A stretch of 64,000 nt of DNA, from positions 1 to 64,000 of the forward strand of contig KN880478.1 of assembly GCA_000934385.1 (NCBI GenBank), written 5' to 3'. Position numbers and translations under genes: made by a program. Positions 47,135 through 58,393 of the stretch are shown piece after piece. The stretch is from Cylindrobasidium torrendii FP15055 ss-10. Its lineage: Eukaryota; Basidiomycota; Agaricomycetes; Agaricales; Physalacriaceae. The notes beneath the pieces were generated by a model. That model did no database searches and had not been told where the DNA came from. It saw only the letters and a list, made by a program, of their open reading frames with translations. Each line of letters starts with the position of its first letter. Position 1 is the stretch's first letter.

Positions 47135-50100
47135 TTAGATGCTTTCTTTGGGCACAATCGTTGTCTCCAGGCCCGATGTATACACGATGAGCTGGAAGTC
47201 CGCCTGCACTCCGGGACTGTACATGGAAGGGATGATCCAGTACTTGCCCTTGGCCAATGTCACTCCCGGGGTGACGACACCTGACCCTGCATCGTCGTAT
47301 GCGCCGGAGGTCGCCAACTTATCGGCTGAGCCCATTCGGAAGACAGCGACATTCAAAGGGCAACCTGCGCGAGGCTTAAGCAGCTGTAGTCTCACTCTAT
47401 TGTTTGTTTGAGTATCAAGAGGGTCTAAGCGCAAGAAATGATGTCGCACTTGACTTGGGTATTCGGCGCCGGACAGTCCATAACAAATATTGGGTTGCGA
47501 AAATACTGCTGGAAGCTTGGACCGCCCATGGCAGTCGTCGACGTCCTAGCCACAACGTTAGGCTAAGTGCTTTTGAGCAGGCAGACGGCATACCAAGATC
47601 CCTTCACGACTTTGCTATACATTCCTGATCCTTCTTGCAGCATCTTCGTCATCTCAAACTTACTCGAACAAAGGCCCGACAAGGTGAAGGATCCAGTACG
47701 AAACGGCTCAAAGGCGGATACGACCGCAACATAGATACCAGCTGCTGAGAACTCAGCCAAACGGGTGCTTCACATAATTGACAGATTCGTACGGTTCAGC
47801 GCAATGATCAGCCTGGCTAGTCCATACCGATACGGGCCAGAGGAGGCGACGAGGTCTTTCTCAGATAAACTGGCACACCGTCAGAATTGGGACTGTACTC
47901 ATCAAGTACGGACACACGCACTCGAATATCCTTTCGCCCTTCGACCATGCCAACAACACATTCACCGGAAGGTCCTTCTCCGTTTCCAATGTCAACGACA
48001 ACTCAACCTTCCCGCGAGCGGTAGTGGCGGGTATCCGAACAAGGTATTGTGGGTTGAGCATAAAGGTTGAGTACTCCGGATTGCCACCTGCGGTCTTCTG
48101 TGTAAGTTTGTCTTCAAGCTTTGAGGTGCATGAGTCGTATGCGGGCAAAGTAGATGTGATTTATCCTACCACCGAAGCAAAGGGTGGTCGCACGAACGCC
48201 GTCTCCCAATCCACTGAAACGGTGTTCGGGGTGTAAATTGTTAAGGTGAAGCGGGGATCCTTCGACGGACCATCATAAGATGCCAGTATGTTCAGAATCC
48301 CTTCTGGATGATCCCGATATATTCGACGTTTGATCTGGTCAAAATAAGGCGACGGATCTCAGACATCAAGTGAAGCACGTACCAGGATGTGTGGACTGTT
48401 CGTATATGCACCCTACATGACCTAAGTTTCGAATTGAGATCCCCAAACAAACAACCTACCTCTCGGTCTTCTCGAATGGCAATAGGAGGGGCAGCGGTTA
48501 GAGGTGAATCGTCTTGAGCGACAACGTTAAGCGCGATAAAATGCGACGGGTCCTGAGTGTCCGAGAGATGTCGAGTGAGAAGTATCCAGACCACTGCTCC
48601 GTCCCCAGCATCCTCGCGAAAGGAAAATCGGGCCCGAAGATCGCATGTACTTCCTAGGATACTTGAATGAGTGGTCGCAGATTAAATCAATTCGCTGACC
48701 GGTGGTGCCCTCGCGCTTCTCCCACTGGCTAACAAAAGGTAGGGTGAGTACATTACACACGTGGGGGCACACAACCGCACCAGTGTAAGTCGATGTGCGT
48801 TTTCCATAATTCCGGATCCCAGCTAATGCAGATTGTGTCGAAAATGGCCACTACATCTGACCAAGGAATCTTGAGTATGCCTGGATTGCTGTTGAGTACT
48901 ACGCCCCGGAATTGGAAAACAACGTACGAGATTGTTCGTCTCGGGCGTCGGACGGCGTCCATGAATCAAGAATGGTCAAGGACCTGTCATTACCGTCGTC
49001 GAGAACATCTGATAGCAAGTCAATTTGGGGCGAAGGTCAAATATGTTGTACCACTCACCAATAACAGCATAGCTATGAGAGGTCAACAAACGGGTGCATC
49101 CCCATTTGATGGTCGATTGAGGACCTGTGCCAAGGGTGAAGAGGCATTGACCTGCGAGGTTCAGCGGATTGACACGAGGCTTTCGGTATTCCGTACCTGT
49201 TTGAAATCCCACGTGAAGTCTATTCCATGTCCTCTCGCGCTCGAAACCACTACGGGAGGTTAGGTTGAGAATCACAGATATAAGCATATACACACGATCT
49301 AATCTCAATTTGCTCTGGGATCCATCCGACGAGTGCACTGGACAGGGAGTGAGAAGAATGCTAGTCGGCCAGAAGCAAGGCTGACTGTAAGTCGATGCAA
49401 GAATTACTGGAGGCTATCAGCGAGACGCTAGACTCAAGAAGGCATGCCTACGATCCAGGGAAGTCGTAGCCACCCATCAACTTCATGTACTATCGAATCG
49501 CTTTAGTAGACAACCGGCTGGGAAGTAGGCGGAACGCACGGCTTTTTCGAGAAGGCTTGGCCATGCAAGTGGGAGGTCTGAGTCTGGAGGGCGACAAGTC
49601 ATGCAAAGAAGGTCATTGTTGGTGGGGTCATGAGGAAGCTCGTCGTTTATGGCTTGAAGGGTCAGAGGCGGACTGCAGAACAATCGACGACATGCGCACC
49701 TATCTGCTTTAGTGAGCCGGAGTGGTATGCGAAGATGACAAGGACGCACGCGTCTCTGACCTCCATTCACGTGAAGCTTCACGTCGCAGCGTCCCGTCTG
49801 GGGATCATAATGTACGGAGTCTTCCAAAAGCTAGTAGTGATTAGTTAGCAGACAGCCACAGGCCTAGAGAACAGCGTACCGATGAGCCAAATCGTTCTGC
49901 ATGTTCCATACACAGAGATATCGAAGCGCATACCGAACAATCTGTCACCGTATGCTGAAGAATATCCCTAGAGCGACATTGTATGTTAGGGGACGATGCG
50001 ACTTGCGGCCGGCGCCATAATGCTCCATGTTTCTCCTGTTCCGGGGATAGAGATGGCAAGGATCCGATATCACTTTATGGGCGTAAGCTGGAGGAAACTG

Positions 50101-50584
50101 GAGTCCAGGGGGGACAGACGTCGAAGTGGATCTAGGGTCATCCCACAAAGCATATAGCTCGTCGTTGACCGTGCTTGACTTGTGGAGGACATAGCTCTGT
50201 TCACCTTGTTCAAATTCAGCATTTTGAATGAAAGAGAGACTGCGACGCACGTGAAGAGAAGCGGTCAACCCCCACGGCTGCAACGGCGACTGCTGTACTT
50301 GTTCTCGCTTGCTTGGACGTATATGCTCTCGCGTAGTCCTTGACCTTCTCCGCGCGTTCGAGCGCCAGTCCTGCGCGCGCCTTCCACTTCGGCTTGTCCT
50401 TTTCGTTTGCTCGGCTCAGATGCAAGAATATCTCCGCTGATTTGATGTACAGGCGCAATGCAACGTCGTAATTACGCGCCAATTCGGCCTTAGTCGCGGC
50501 GGAATAATTCGACTAACCCATTAGAAATGGACACTAGTGTCATTCAAACAGACTTACTTCGGCTTCCTGGATATCATTGCTCAT
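47135..50584 (-). CDS. palB: PalB/Rim13 calpain-like protease
   Basis: Cysteine protease of the fungal pH-response (Pal/Rim) pathway, which cleaves the PacC/Rim101 factor at ESCRT-coated endosomes. The gene has many short introns; the first exon is 50584-50558 (MSNDIQEAE). A MIT domain follows (ATKAELARNYDVALRLYIKS, LALERAEKVKDYA), used for ESCRT-III binding. Then REQSYVLHKSSTVN and the catalytic domain: DCSVCASISLCMEHAERFGS with the active Cys, a NNDLLCMTCRP strand, the WPSLLEKAY...GGYDFPGS block and SHSYAVIG with the active His. ILKIPWSDVVAIFD and ISWDPELW follow. Two beta-sandwich domains of calpain type end in GKYWIIPSMYSPGVQADFQL. Order and motifs match PalB/calpain-7. The position of the third catalytic residue reads LDSW. 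The full exon set was not worked out. Confidence 0.88.
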
Positions 50585-51084
50585 TACTAGACTTGACGCT
50601 TGTGAGTGTGGTGGGGAAAGCCGATACAGGATCACGTGCGATCAATAATGCATCAAACGCGCATTCGAATCTCGAAACTTGCGATTGTGACAAGAACATC
50701 AACAAACTCGGATTTATACGATTCAAACCTTTTTGCTCTGGGAATGGCTACGAGTCAGGTTGCATCGATTGACCATCGGTTTCAATCGAACTGTGCGCTT
50801 AGCCAAGGGTTTCAAAAAGTTCGTACGTCTAGCTCTGCACGAATGAACATCTTACGAGTCCCATGAGATAGTTAACGGTGTACATGCGTTCAGGCGTGGA
50901 TATCAGGTTCGGACGCTTTCAGTCTGTGCATGGCCATTGGCCAATTCCGTGAAGCGTGACCTACACGCGGTACGGACATTAGAAGTGCCTCCCACATCTC
51001 GTCCCAAACGTTCATCACAGTCGATATACGGCCTGCTCTCATCGTCGGACACCAGCTAATTTGAAGCCATCCCGTCCAAATCTG
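50585..51084. other. Divergent promoter region
   Basis: About 500 bases between PalB and the F-box-like gene. Nothing else is recognised. Confidence 0.45.
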
Positions 51085-52476
51085 ATGGCTACTGCCCGGT
51101 TTCGAGATCCTAATGCATCTGCCTACGGTCGCCTGTTCACAACGAACGACCGCCTTACACCGGGGGAAGAGATGTCGGTGACGATGTACCTCAACAGTCT
51201 ACGCCCACATATCGCGCATTTGGACAGCCAAGCAGAACAGATCGAAGCGGAAAAGAAAATCCTCGAAGAGCGCCTCTTTCACGTCTCAAAGGATCTGAAT
51301 GCATTGAAAGGAAAGAGCTATATCGCGAAGAGTAACTTCAACCGACACCATGCGCTTTTGCATCCCATGCGGAGACTTCCATCGGATATCCTGCGCTACA
51401 TATTTGCGCTGTGCGCTGCAGGATGGGAGGATGCCGATCTGGCGAACGTGCCACTCGATTCCGAGTGGTCTTCGTGGTCAGCACAGTTTGCTCCATTACC
51501 ATTGCATCTGGATCCGCTTTCGTCCATAGAAAGCGTATGCAAAAGATGGTATGACGAGGTCGTAGGGTATTCTCGCCTCTGGTCATTCATCGCCGTCGAT
51601 GTGAATGACTTCAGCACTTTGGAGGACACCAAATATCTGTCCTACCTACAAACTCGGGTTGTACACTCTGGGGAGTGCCCCCTGACAATATCCTTGCAGA
51701 CAGGCGCTGAAAACATGGAGTCGGAGTTTCCTGGAACCCTCGTACAAGCCCTATCACATCTAAGCTGCAGAACAAGCAGCATGAACCTTGGGCTGTCCCC
51801 CTCACATTTATTTTACCTGCTTCCGAAGCAACGTTTTGGAGGTCTTCAAATTCTGGTGGTAGATATCCCCGCAGTATCCGTGCCCAGACAAGTCGTCTTG
51901 CCTCGCGCTAAAGTGTTCTTTCCAGCCCTCCATACGCTCACTGTCAGAGCAGCAACAAACGGCACTTACGCTCGACAATTGCTAGATCTCATCAACACGC
52001 CTCTTCTTGAACAACTGTTCATTCGGTTTCCACTCAGTGCCGTCTATCGCACGTTCATGGAATCGCTCAGCGGTATGCTCGCACGCTCGGGGGCTACGCT
52101 GAAAGTCCTGGACGTCCAGAATGGCTGGATTGCGAACGATGCGTTCCGTGCATTCGCGGAACGAGCACCATCGCTGGTCAAGCTGGCTGTTGTCGGAGAT
52201 ACTCCACTTTCTGAGCTCTTGGATATTCTAGAGAGCCGGACAGAGGGAACGTACATCTTCCCTTGCCTTCATACGTTGCGTCTGCGGGGATACATCCCTA
52301 ATCACAATTTCCATGGTCTGGCGAGGCGCATTGATGCAAGGTGGAAGGATGAACCGATGCGTGTGTTGGATATCGAGAGCAAAGGCACTGTCGCTAATAC
52401 AGAGCTTCATCTCACGAATCTTGGGCATTCTATCGCGGGGTTTACGAGTTTGACCACCAACCTGAGAGTGTATTGA
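51085..52476 (+). CDS. F-box-like protein
   Basis: Single-exon gene of 463 residues, typical of the large agaricomycete F-box-like family whose members recruit proteins to SCF ubiquitin ligases. After an N-terminal coiled coil (LDSQAEQIEAEKKILEERLF) comes the F-box, HPMRRLPSDILRYIFALC, near residue 100-118, then the IESVCKRWYDEVVGYSRLWS helix. The rest has irregular leucine-rich elements such as FPALHTLTVRA, LLEQLFIRFP, LKVLDVQNGW, LVKLAVVGD and FPCLHTLRLRG. The frame is open from 51061, but the first ATG is at 51085. The target is unknown. Confidence 0.88.
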   Translation: MATARFRDPNASAYGRLFTTNDRLTPGEEMSVTMYLNSLRPHIAHLDSQAEQIEAEKKILEERLFHVSKDLNALKGKSYIAKSNFNRHHALLHPMRRLPSDILRYIFALCAAGWEDADLANVPLDSEWSSWSAQFAPLPLHLDPLSSIESVCKRWYDEVVGYSRLWSFIAVDVNDFSTLEDTKYLSYLQTRVVHSGECPLTISLQTGAENMESEFPGTLVQALSHLSCRTSSMNLGLSPSHLFYLLPKQRFGGLQILVVDIPAVSVPRQVVLPRAKVFFPALHTLTVRAATNGTYARQLLDLINTPLLEQLFIRFPLSAVYRTFMESLSGMLARSGATLKVLDVQNGWIANDAFRAFAERAPSLVKLAVVGDTPLSELLDILESRTEGTYIFPCLHTLRLRGYIPNHNFHGLARRIDARWKDEPMRVLDIESKGTVANTELHLTNLGHSIAGFTSLTTNLRVY

Positions 52477-53326
52477 CAGATCGTGGTAGCCAAAGTACTA
52501 TAATGTTTGTGTACATTCTGCAGCGCGCGGACATAAATATGACCTGTTTGTATTCTTACATGCATAATTATCAGACTCAAATCAGACTCGAACAAAAGGA
52601 CTGCGGACTGTTGACCTGGTTTGTGGACACTGGACACACAAGTTGTGCGATCATTTGATGATCGCGATAGCCGGATAGGATTCACCTCTCACAGACCCAA
52701 TTCTGAGCTCACATTTAGAGTCCATACTTACGCCGGCGTCGAGCAACGAAGTACTAATTGAAAGCCAACTAGCCAATGACTTTGCACCGCAGCGAGGAGG
52801 CAAGCTGTGGCAACCTATAAAGAGCTTGGACCTGGATCGATAGGTATTCGCTGCCTGAGGATGGCAACAGGAACACAGGCGGCCACAGCCAAGGTAAGCT
52901 GCTGCCAGGCTGCTACAGAGTGCCTGTGCGCGGTCGAATGCATTATAATCCTCGCAGACATGATAGGAACAGCCTAATGCTACTCCCTAGTATCCTTGGT
53001 ACTGCCCGACTACCTTGAAGCTACTCCCAGAGCTTCAGTGCCTTCACCGCGCGGGCATTTACCGCACGTCATAAGTATTCAAAACAGAGAAATAGAGCTT
53101 GCCTCCGGCACACACAAGGGACATCAAATTTACCAGTCTAGGCACAGCGTGCTGGGATTGCACAACGAGGATGACAATCTGGACCATATGCATGCGGTTC
53201 ATAAAAATCCGACTGAGATGATCTCAGTCACAAACCACCATCTGGTTATTCCTCTTGGCTCTTGACCTCCACTCGCGTAACACTCCGCGCACACCATTCG
53301 TTTACTCTCCTCCTCCATCCTCTGCC
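52477..53326. other. Intergenic region
   Basis: About 850 bases with no supportable gene. The end is a pyrimidine-rich leader for the next gene (CTCTCCTCCTCCATCC before the ATG). Confidence 0.45.
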
Positions 53327-54271
53327 ATGTCCTCCAGTCTCGACATTGGCACGGACAACATCCTGCCCCCGATGAACCCTCGAATTCGTGCGCAGATAGC
53401 GCAAATGGGAAAAATGGAGCGAATTCGAAGATACGGGTCGCTGAACTACAAGCCGCCCGACCCCAATGCGACCAAGGCGAATGAGCCCAAATTGACACGG
53501 AGCGTGACGACGACGTCGGCATTCCGCTTGGCGAAGTTTGACCGCGAAAATTGGCATCGCTACTTCAAACGGGACACTGCGCCGCGGTCGCGTGGGCCAA
53601 ATCCCAAGCTCACTGTCGCCATTCCTGCCCAATCTTTCCAGCCCGCTGTGAACAGCCACACGCCGCTGTCGCCGACACCGCCAGCGCGTGCGCCAAGTCC
53701 TTCTTACATCACACCAAGCCGACCGGCGGATCCTGTGTCTCCGCTATACTCGCCTCTGCCGTCGGACATTCCAAGCCGTGTCGACTCCCCGGTACGTTCG
53801 ATTTCAATGCGGACGCCAGCCAAACAACCCATGGACCGTGCACCCCGCCAACTGTTGCAGGTGCCGGCTGCTCCTGCCCGCTCCCGGTCTGCATCACCCA
53901 TGCGTTCAGCACTGCTCCCACCCACACCATTATCCCCGCCAACGCCAGCGCTGTCATCTGCCTCTTCTAGTGCATTTTCGACACCACTGTCATCACCGGC
54001 TCCTCTTACGCGAAGACCATCTTTCCGGTCGGAATCTCCGGAAGAGGTGGCATTGAAGCAGAACAGAAGGTCGGGCAGGTTGTTCCAGGAGCCAGTGGTG
54101 CCGCTGCTCGATGCACTGGACGGCAAAGCGCCGTTCGACATCATCAACGAAGACATAGAGGACATGCTGGAGAATTATTATCAGCATGTCACCTCCCCTC
54201 CGAACAAGTACGGATTCGTGGAGCAGGACGACTTTTTCGGCGCACGGCTCAGCAGGCAATTTGCATTCTAA
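53327..54271 (+). CDS. Pro/Ser-rich hypothetical protein
   Basis: Single-exon gene of 314 residues. The N-terminal 100 residues look conserved-domain-like: NPRIRAQIAQMGKMERIRRY and AFRLAKFDRENWHRYFKR. The middle 150 residues are Pro/Ser-rich with many SP sites and basic residues, probably disordered and phosphorylated. The C-terminus is acidic and structured: PLLDALDGKAPFDIINEDIE, then DMLENYYQHV and EQDDFFGARL. No family is recognised. It ends 320 bases before the PMR1-type gene on the same strand. Confidence 0.7.
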   Translation: MSSSLDIGTDNILPPMNPRIRAQIAQMGKMERIRRYGSLNYKPPDPNATKANEPKLTRSVTTTSAFRLAKFDRENWHRYFKRDTAPRSRGPNPKLTVAIPAQSFQPAVNSHTPLSPTPPARAPSPSYITPSRPADPVSPLYSPLPSDIPSRVDSPVRSISMRTPAKQPMDRAPRQLLQVPAAPARSRSASPMRSALLPPTPLSPPTPALSSASSSAFSTPLSSPAPLTRRPSFRSESPEEVALKQNRRSGRLFQEPVVPLLDALDGKAPFDIINEDIEDMLENYYQHVTSPPNKYGFVEQDDFFGARLSRQFAF

Positions 54272-54590
54272 TGACATTATGTTTTGTTTTCTCCCTTGCA
54301 TTATATAGGACACACACATCAGGCGGACTTGGGACTCGTAAACCACATCCATTTATTCGCTACATTATAACTGTATCAATCTCGAGATTATTTGATAGCC
54401 AACTGCACCCATCATCCTCATCCTTCTGCCATGCATTCTGTAGTTTATTTTGAGACCGGCTTGTGCACAGAAGACATGCCTCCCAATCTTATCATCGTTT
54501 CCGCACTTGACTGCTTTGGAAATTCGAAGGCCATGTGTTTACGAACATGGGCGTTCATGACCATATACGAGCTATTAGCGAACGTGGCCC

Positions 54591-57500
54591 ATGGCAAACA
54601 AAACACGTCGATCGCAGCAGGCCGGTGGATCGCTCGCAACGACCACTTTGGCTTCCATGCGCAGCGAACGCAAACGCCCGGCCCATGCCTTCCACACGGA
54701 CGCCTCTTCGTCCTCGTTCGCTCGCAACGGCATGAACCAGCGCCCAGAAACACCACCGGCGTCGACCTACTTTCCGTTGCTCTCTGAGAATCCGGATGAT
54801 GCACGCCTACAACCACTCCCCGACGCCGAATCGCATTTCGCGTACAGCACAACACTGCGAAGACATAGCCAGGAGCCGCCATTAGGATCGCCAACGGATA
54901 TTGCAGCTGCAGTAGAGGCCGAGGCATCGAGCTTATGGTCACGCGCACGCGCCCACATCACTGGAGAGCCTGAGCATAGTATTGAAAGTGGACGGGGGAC
55001 GCCGTTGCCGCCTCAGCCACCACAAGATACATTGTCGGCACGCTTTGCTCACACGTCCGTTGAGGTGCGTAATCGCATATACCAGCATTTCATCAACTAT
55101 AATACTTCCCCAGGACACCATATCGCACTACCGGACCTCGCTGACTGGCCTATACAAATCCGATATCAACACTCTGCGAGCAACACATGGGTACAACGAA
55201 TTCAGAGTGGAGGCTCCGGAGTCCATGTTCCTCAAGTTCGCAAAGACCATATACGAAAGTCCGCTCATCCTCTTGCTCTGCACAAGCGCCATCATCTCGG
55301 CCGTTATGGGAAACATCGACGACGCGGTTAGCATCACCGTGGCCGTGCTCATCGTGCTCACTGTCGGCTTCGTGCAAGAACAACGATCCGAGAAAAGCCT
55401 GGAGGCGCTGAACAAACTCGTTCCCCACCACTGCCATGTCATACGAGAACAAGAAACTCTCCACGTCCTCGCCAATGAGCTTGTTCCCGGCGACATTGTC
55501 ACATTCAGCACCGGAGACCGCATTCCAGCTGACGTCCGTCTCACATCGTCGGTCGACCTCGAAGTCGACGAGAGTAGTCTCACTGGAGAGACTATTGCCC
55601 GGCAGAAGGATATTAACACTTGCAGTGGGCCTTTCCCCGCCAGCCTCGCCGACAGGACATGCATCGCATACATGGGAACGCTGGTTCGGATGGGCAGAGG
55701 GACCGGCGTCGTCGTCGCAACTGGGACAAACACCGAGTTTGGTGTCGTGTTCACTATGATGCAGGATGTCGAGGAAAAGCGGTCGCCTCTGCAGCGCAGC
55801 ATGGACGAGCTCGCACAAAAACTGTCCTTCATCTCGTTCGGTATAATCGGGGTCATCTGTCTCATTGGAGTGCTACAGAAGAGGTCATGGCTTGAGATGT
55901 TTACCATTGGTGGTGCGTCTCACATCCTTTCTAAAGGACGCAGGCTGACATGGCACTAGTCTCTCTTGCTGTTGCTGCCATTCCTGAAGGGTTGCCCATC
56001 GTCACAACAGTCACCCTCGCTCTCGGCGTGCAGCGTATGGCTCACCGAAAGGCCATTGTCAAGAAACTACACTCGGTTGAAGCCTTGGGATCCGTATCCG
56101 TTGTATGCTCCGACAAGACCGGTACTTTGACCAAAAACGAGCAAACCGTGGTGGAAGCATACTCTGTCGACGAGGTCATCTACTTGGATCCAGATTCAGC
56201 CCCTCCATCTCAGCTTCCCGCGGCCGTGCGCAAGGCCGTCGACATTGGTGCACTTTGCAACAACAGTTCCGTCCGGCGCAATCAGGATGGCCATTTCGTC
56301 GGCCAGGCCACAGATGTTGCCCTTCTCAACATTCTCTATCACTTGCAATTGCCGGACCGCAGGGTCAAGTTCAATCGTCTCACAGAGAAGCCATTCAACT
56401 CGGAACACAAGTACATGGCTGTCAGCGGTGTCCACCAAGAGGCAGGATCGTCAGAGAGGGAGATGTGTTATATCAAAGGCTCCATTGACGCAGTGCTTGA
56501 GCGTTGCCGATTCTACTATGTCAATGACGACTCGACGCCTGCTCTTGACCAGCGTGCGCGGAGCGTAATCATCGAGAAGGCAAAGAGTGCGGCAACAAAG
56601 GGTCTACGTGTCGTCGCCATGGCTTATGGGTATGGGAATATGGAGGCTTCGGCTGGGCTAGCGAGCGATGCGTCACGTCCTGGCACTCGTGCATCGTCGC
56701 CTGCTCCTTCGGGCTTCAACCTCGTCTTCGCTGGATTCCAGGCAATGCTTGATCCTCCTCGGAAAGGCGTCAGCGATTCCATTGCTTTGCTCCAGTCTGG
56801 CGGTGTCCAGGTTGTGATGATCACTGGCGATGCGGAGGAAACGGCGGTGTCCATTGCGCAGAAGCTCGGTTTGAGGATGGGTGCGGGTGGGTGTTTGACT
56901 GGTACGGCTATCGACCAGATGTCAAAGGCGCAGCTGCAGGAGCGGGTTGGTACGGTCAGCGTCTTTGCTAGGACGACACCAAGGCATAAGATGGCCATTG
57001 TCGATGCGTTTCAGGCGAGGGGCAAGGTCGTCGCGATGACTGGAGACGGTGTGAATGACGCGCCTGCGTTAAAGATGTCGGATATTGGGGTGTCGATGGG
57101 ACGGAGTGGGACAGACGTGGCTAAGGAGGCGGCGGATGTTATCTTAGTGGACGATAATTTCTCAACGATTCTGCCTGCTATTGAAGAAGGTGAGTTATCA
57201 GGCTGTGGCTCTAGGACGTCCACTGACAGTCGAACAGGCAAATCGATATTCCATAATATCCAAAACTTTTTGTCGTTCCAGCTCAGTACAGCAGCTGCGG
57301 CACTGAGCTTAATCACACTGAGCACGCTTCTGGGGCTCAGCAATCCTCTCAATGCGATGCAGATCTTGTTTATCAATATTCTTATGGATGGTGAGTACTG
57401 CTCCTAAGCTATGTTTCGCTGGTGACCCAACAACCCACAGGCCCACCAAGTCAATCGCTTGGGGTTGACCCAGTAGACCCCGCTGTGATGCGCCGCCCGC

Positions 57501-58002
57501 CGAGGAGAAAAGATGCCTCCATTCTTACGAAACGGCTCATGTACCGTGTGCTTTTCTCCGCGACAATTATTGTCATCGGGACATTATTTGTGTATACATA
57601 TGCGTACGGAGATGAGAGAATGTCACGCCGCGAACAGACCATGGTATGTGCTTCCTTCAACATCCTGTTCATCGAACTAATCATCCTGTTCGACAGACCT
57701 TTACTGCCTTTGTCTTCCTCGACCTCGTTTCTGCTGTTCAGAATCGCGGCCTTGGGTGTGGGCTCACGCAAAACAAGATGTTAGTGACGACCGTCAGCGT
57801 TTCGTTCATCGTCCAGCTGGGTTTGGTATACGTGCCGATGATGCAAAGCATTTTCCAAACGGAGGGGCTGGAGATGGGCGACTTGAGTATGCTGTTGATG
57901 TTGGGCGGCTTGAGTTTCTTGGCGCATCAAGGGCGGAGAAAGTATGAGAGGGAGGGGAGCCCAGAGGAGGAGTGGGGAGGGGTTGTGCGAGAGATGGTAT
58001 GA
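54591..58002 (+). CDS. PMR1: PMR1-type Ca2+/Mn2+ P-type ATPase
   Basis: Golgi/secretory-pathway pump (SPCA) that loads Ca2+ and Mn2+ for glycosyltransferases and removes excess Mn2+. Six exons (54591-55064, 55114-55912, 55960-57189, 57238-57390, 57441-57643, 57697-58002) give 1054 residues. An N-terminal Ser/Pro-rich extension of about 155 residues precedes the cation N-terminal domain (TISHYRTSLTGLYK). Landmarks are GNIDDAVSITVAVLIVLTVG, the actuator DESSLTGE, PEGLP of helix 4 near 432-436, the phosphorylation site DKTGTLTKNE near 475, KGSIDAVLERC, MITGDAEE, and TGDGVNDAPALKMSDIGVSMG near 785. Helices 5-6 carry FQLSTAAAALSLI and NAMQILFINILMDGPPSQSLG. GLGCGLTQNKML is PMR1-specific, unlike SERCA or PMCA. 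Yeast PMR1 is about 100 residues shorter, mainly at the N-terminus. Confidence 0.95.
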
Positions 58003-58393
58003 GGAGCTAGGGGAAGTGTAATTTAGCAATGTGGACACTGGAATGGATGGAACAACTCCGAACTGGAGGCCCCGACGCTCACCGCATGCATTCTGTGTGA
58101 ATGAGGAATATCGGGATGCTACGAACTCCGAAGATTCAAGCAAGCTAAGGAATGAGCGTACTATTCATTGCCCTCTTCCCAGCAGGCTCCCTAGCTTTGT
58201 AGACCAGTCAAGCGACGCAAGTGTAGAAATCTTGTTGCCATAGACAACTATAGTACATGTACGCCGAAATGGGGCTACAAACATCCTGCTTTTGACTGTT
58301 TACGCAGTACCCAAACAAATAACTTATCCGTACACCATAATAAAAGAATAAAAAAGACGAGAAATCGTTCCTCTTTTGGTCGGCCCTCGTCGC
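58003..58393. other. Convergent 3' spacer
   Basis: About 390 bases between the convergent PMR1-type and glucanase genes. An A-rich stretch near 58340 suits polyadenylation on the plus strand. Confidence 0.5.

Noticed and set aside
50040..50120. One-base deletion in an A run of the PalB gene
   Set aside because: A 47-nt intron with GTCTGT donor and AAAG acceptor joins the frames before DIGSLPSLSPEQ without any indel.
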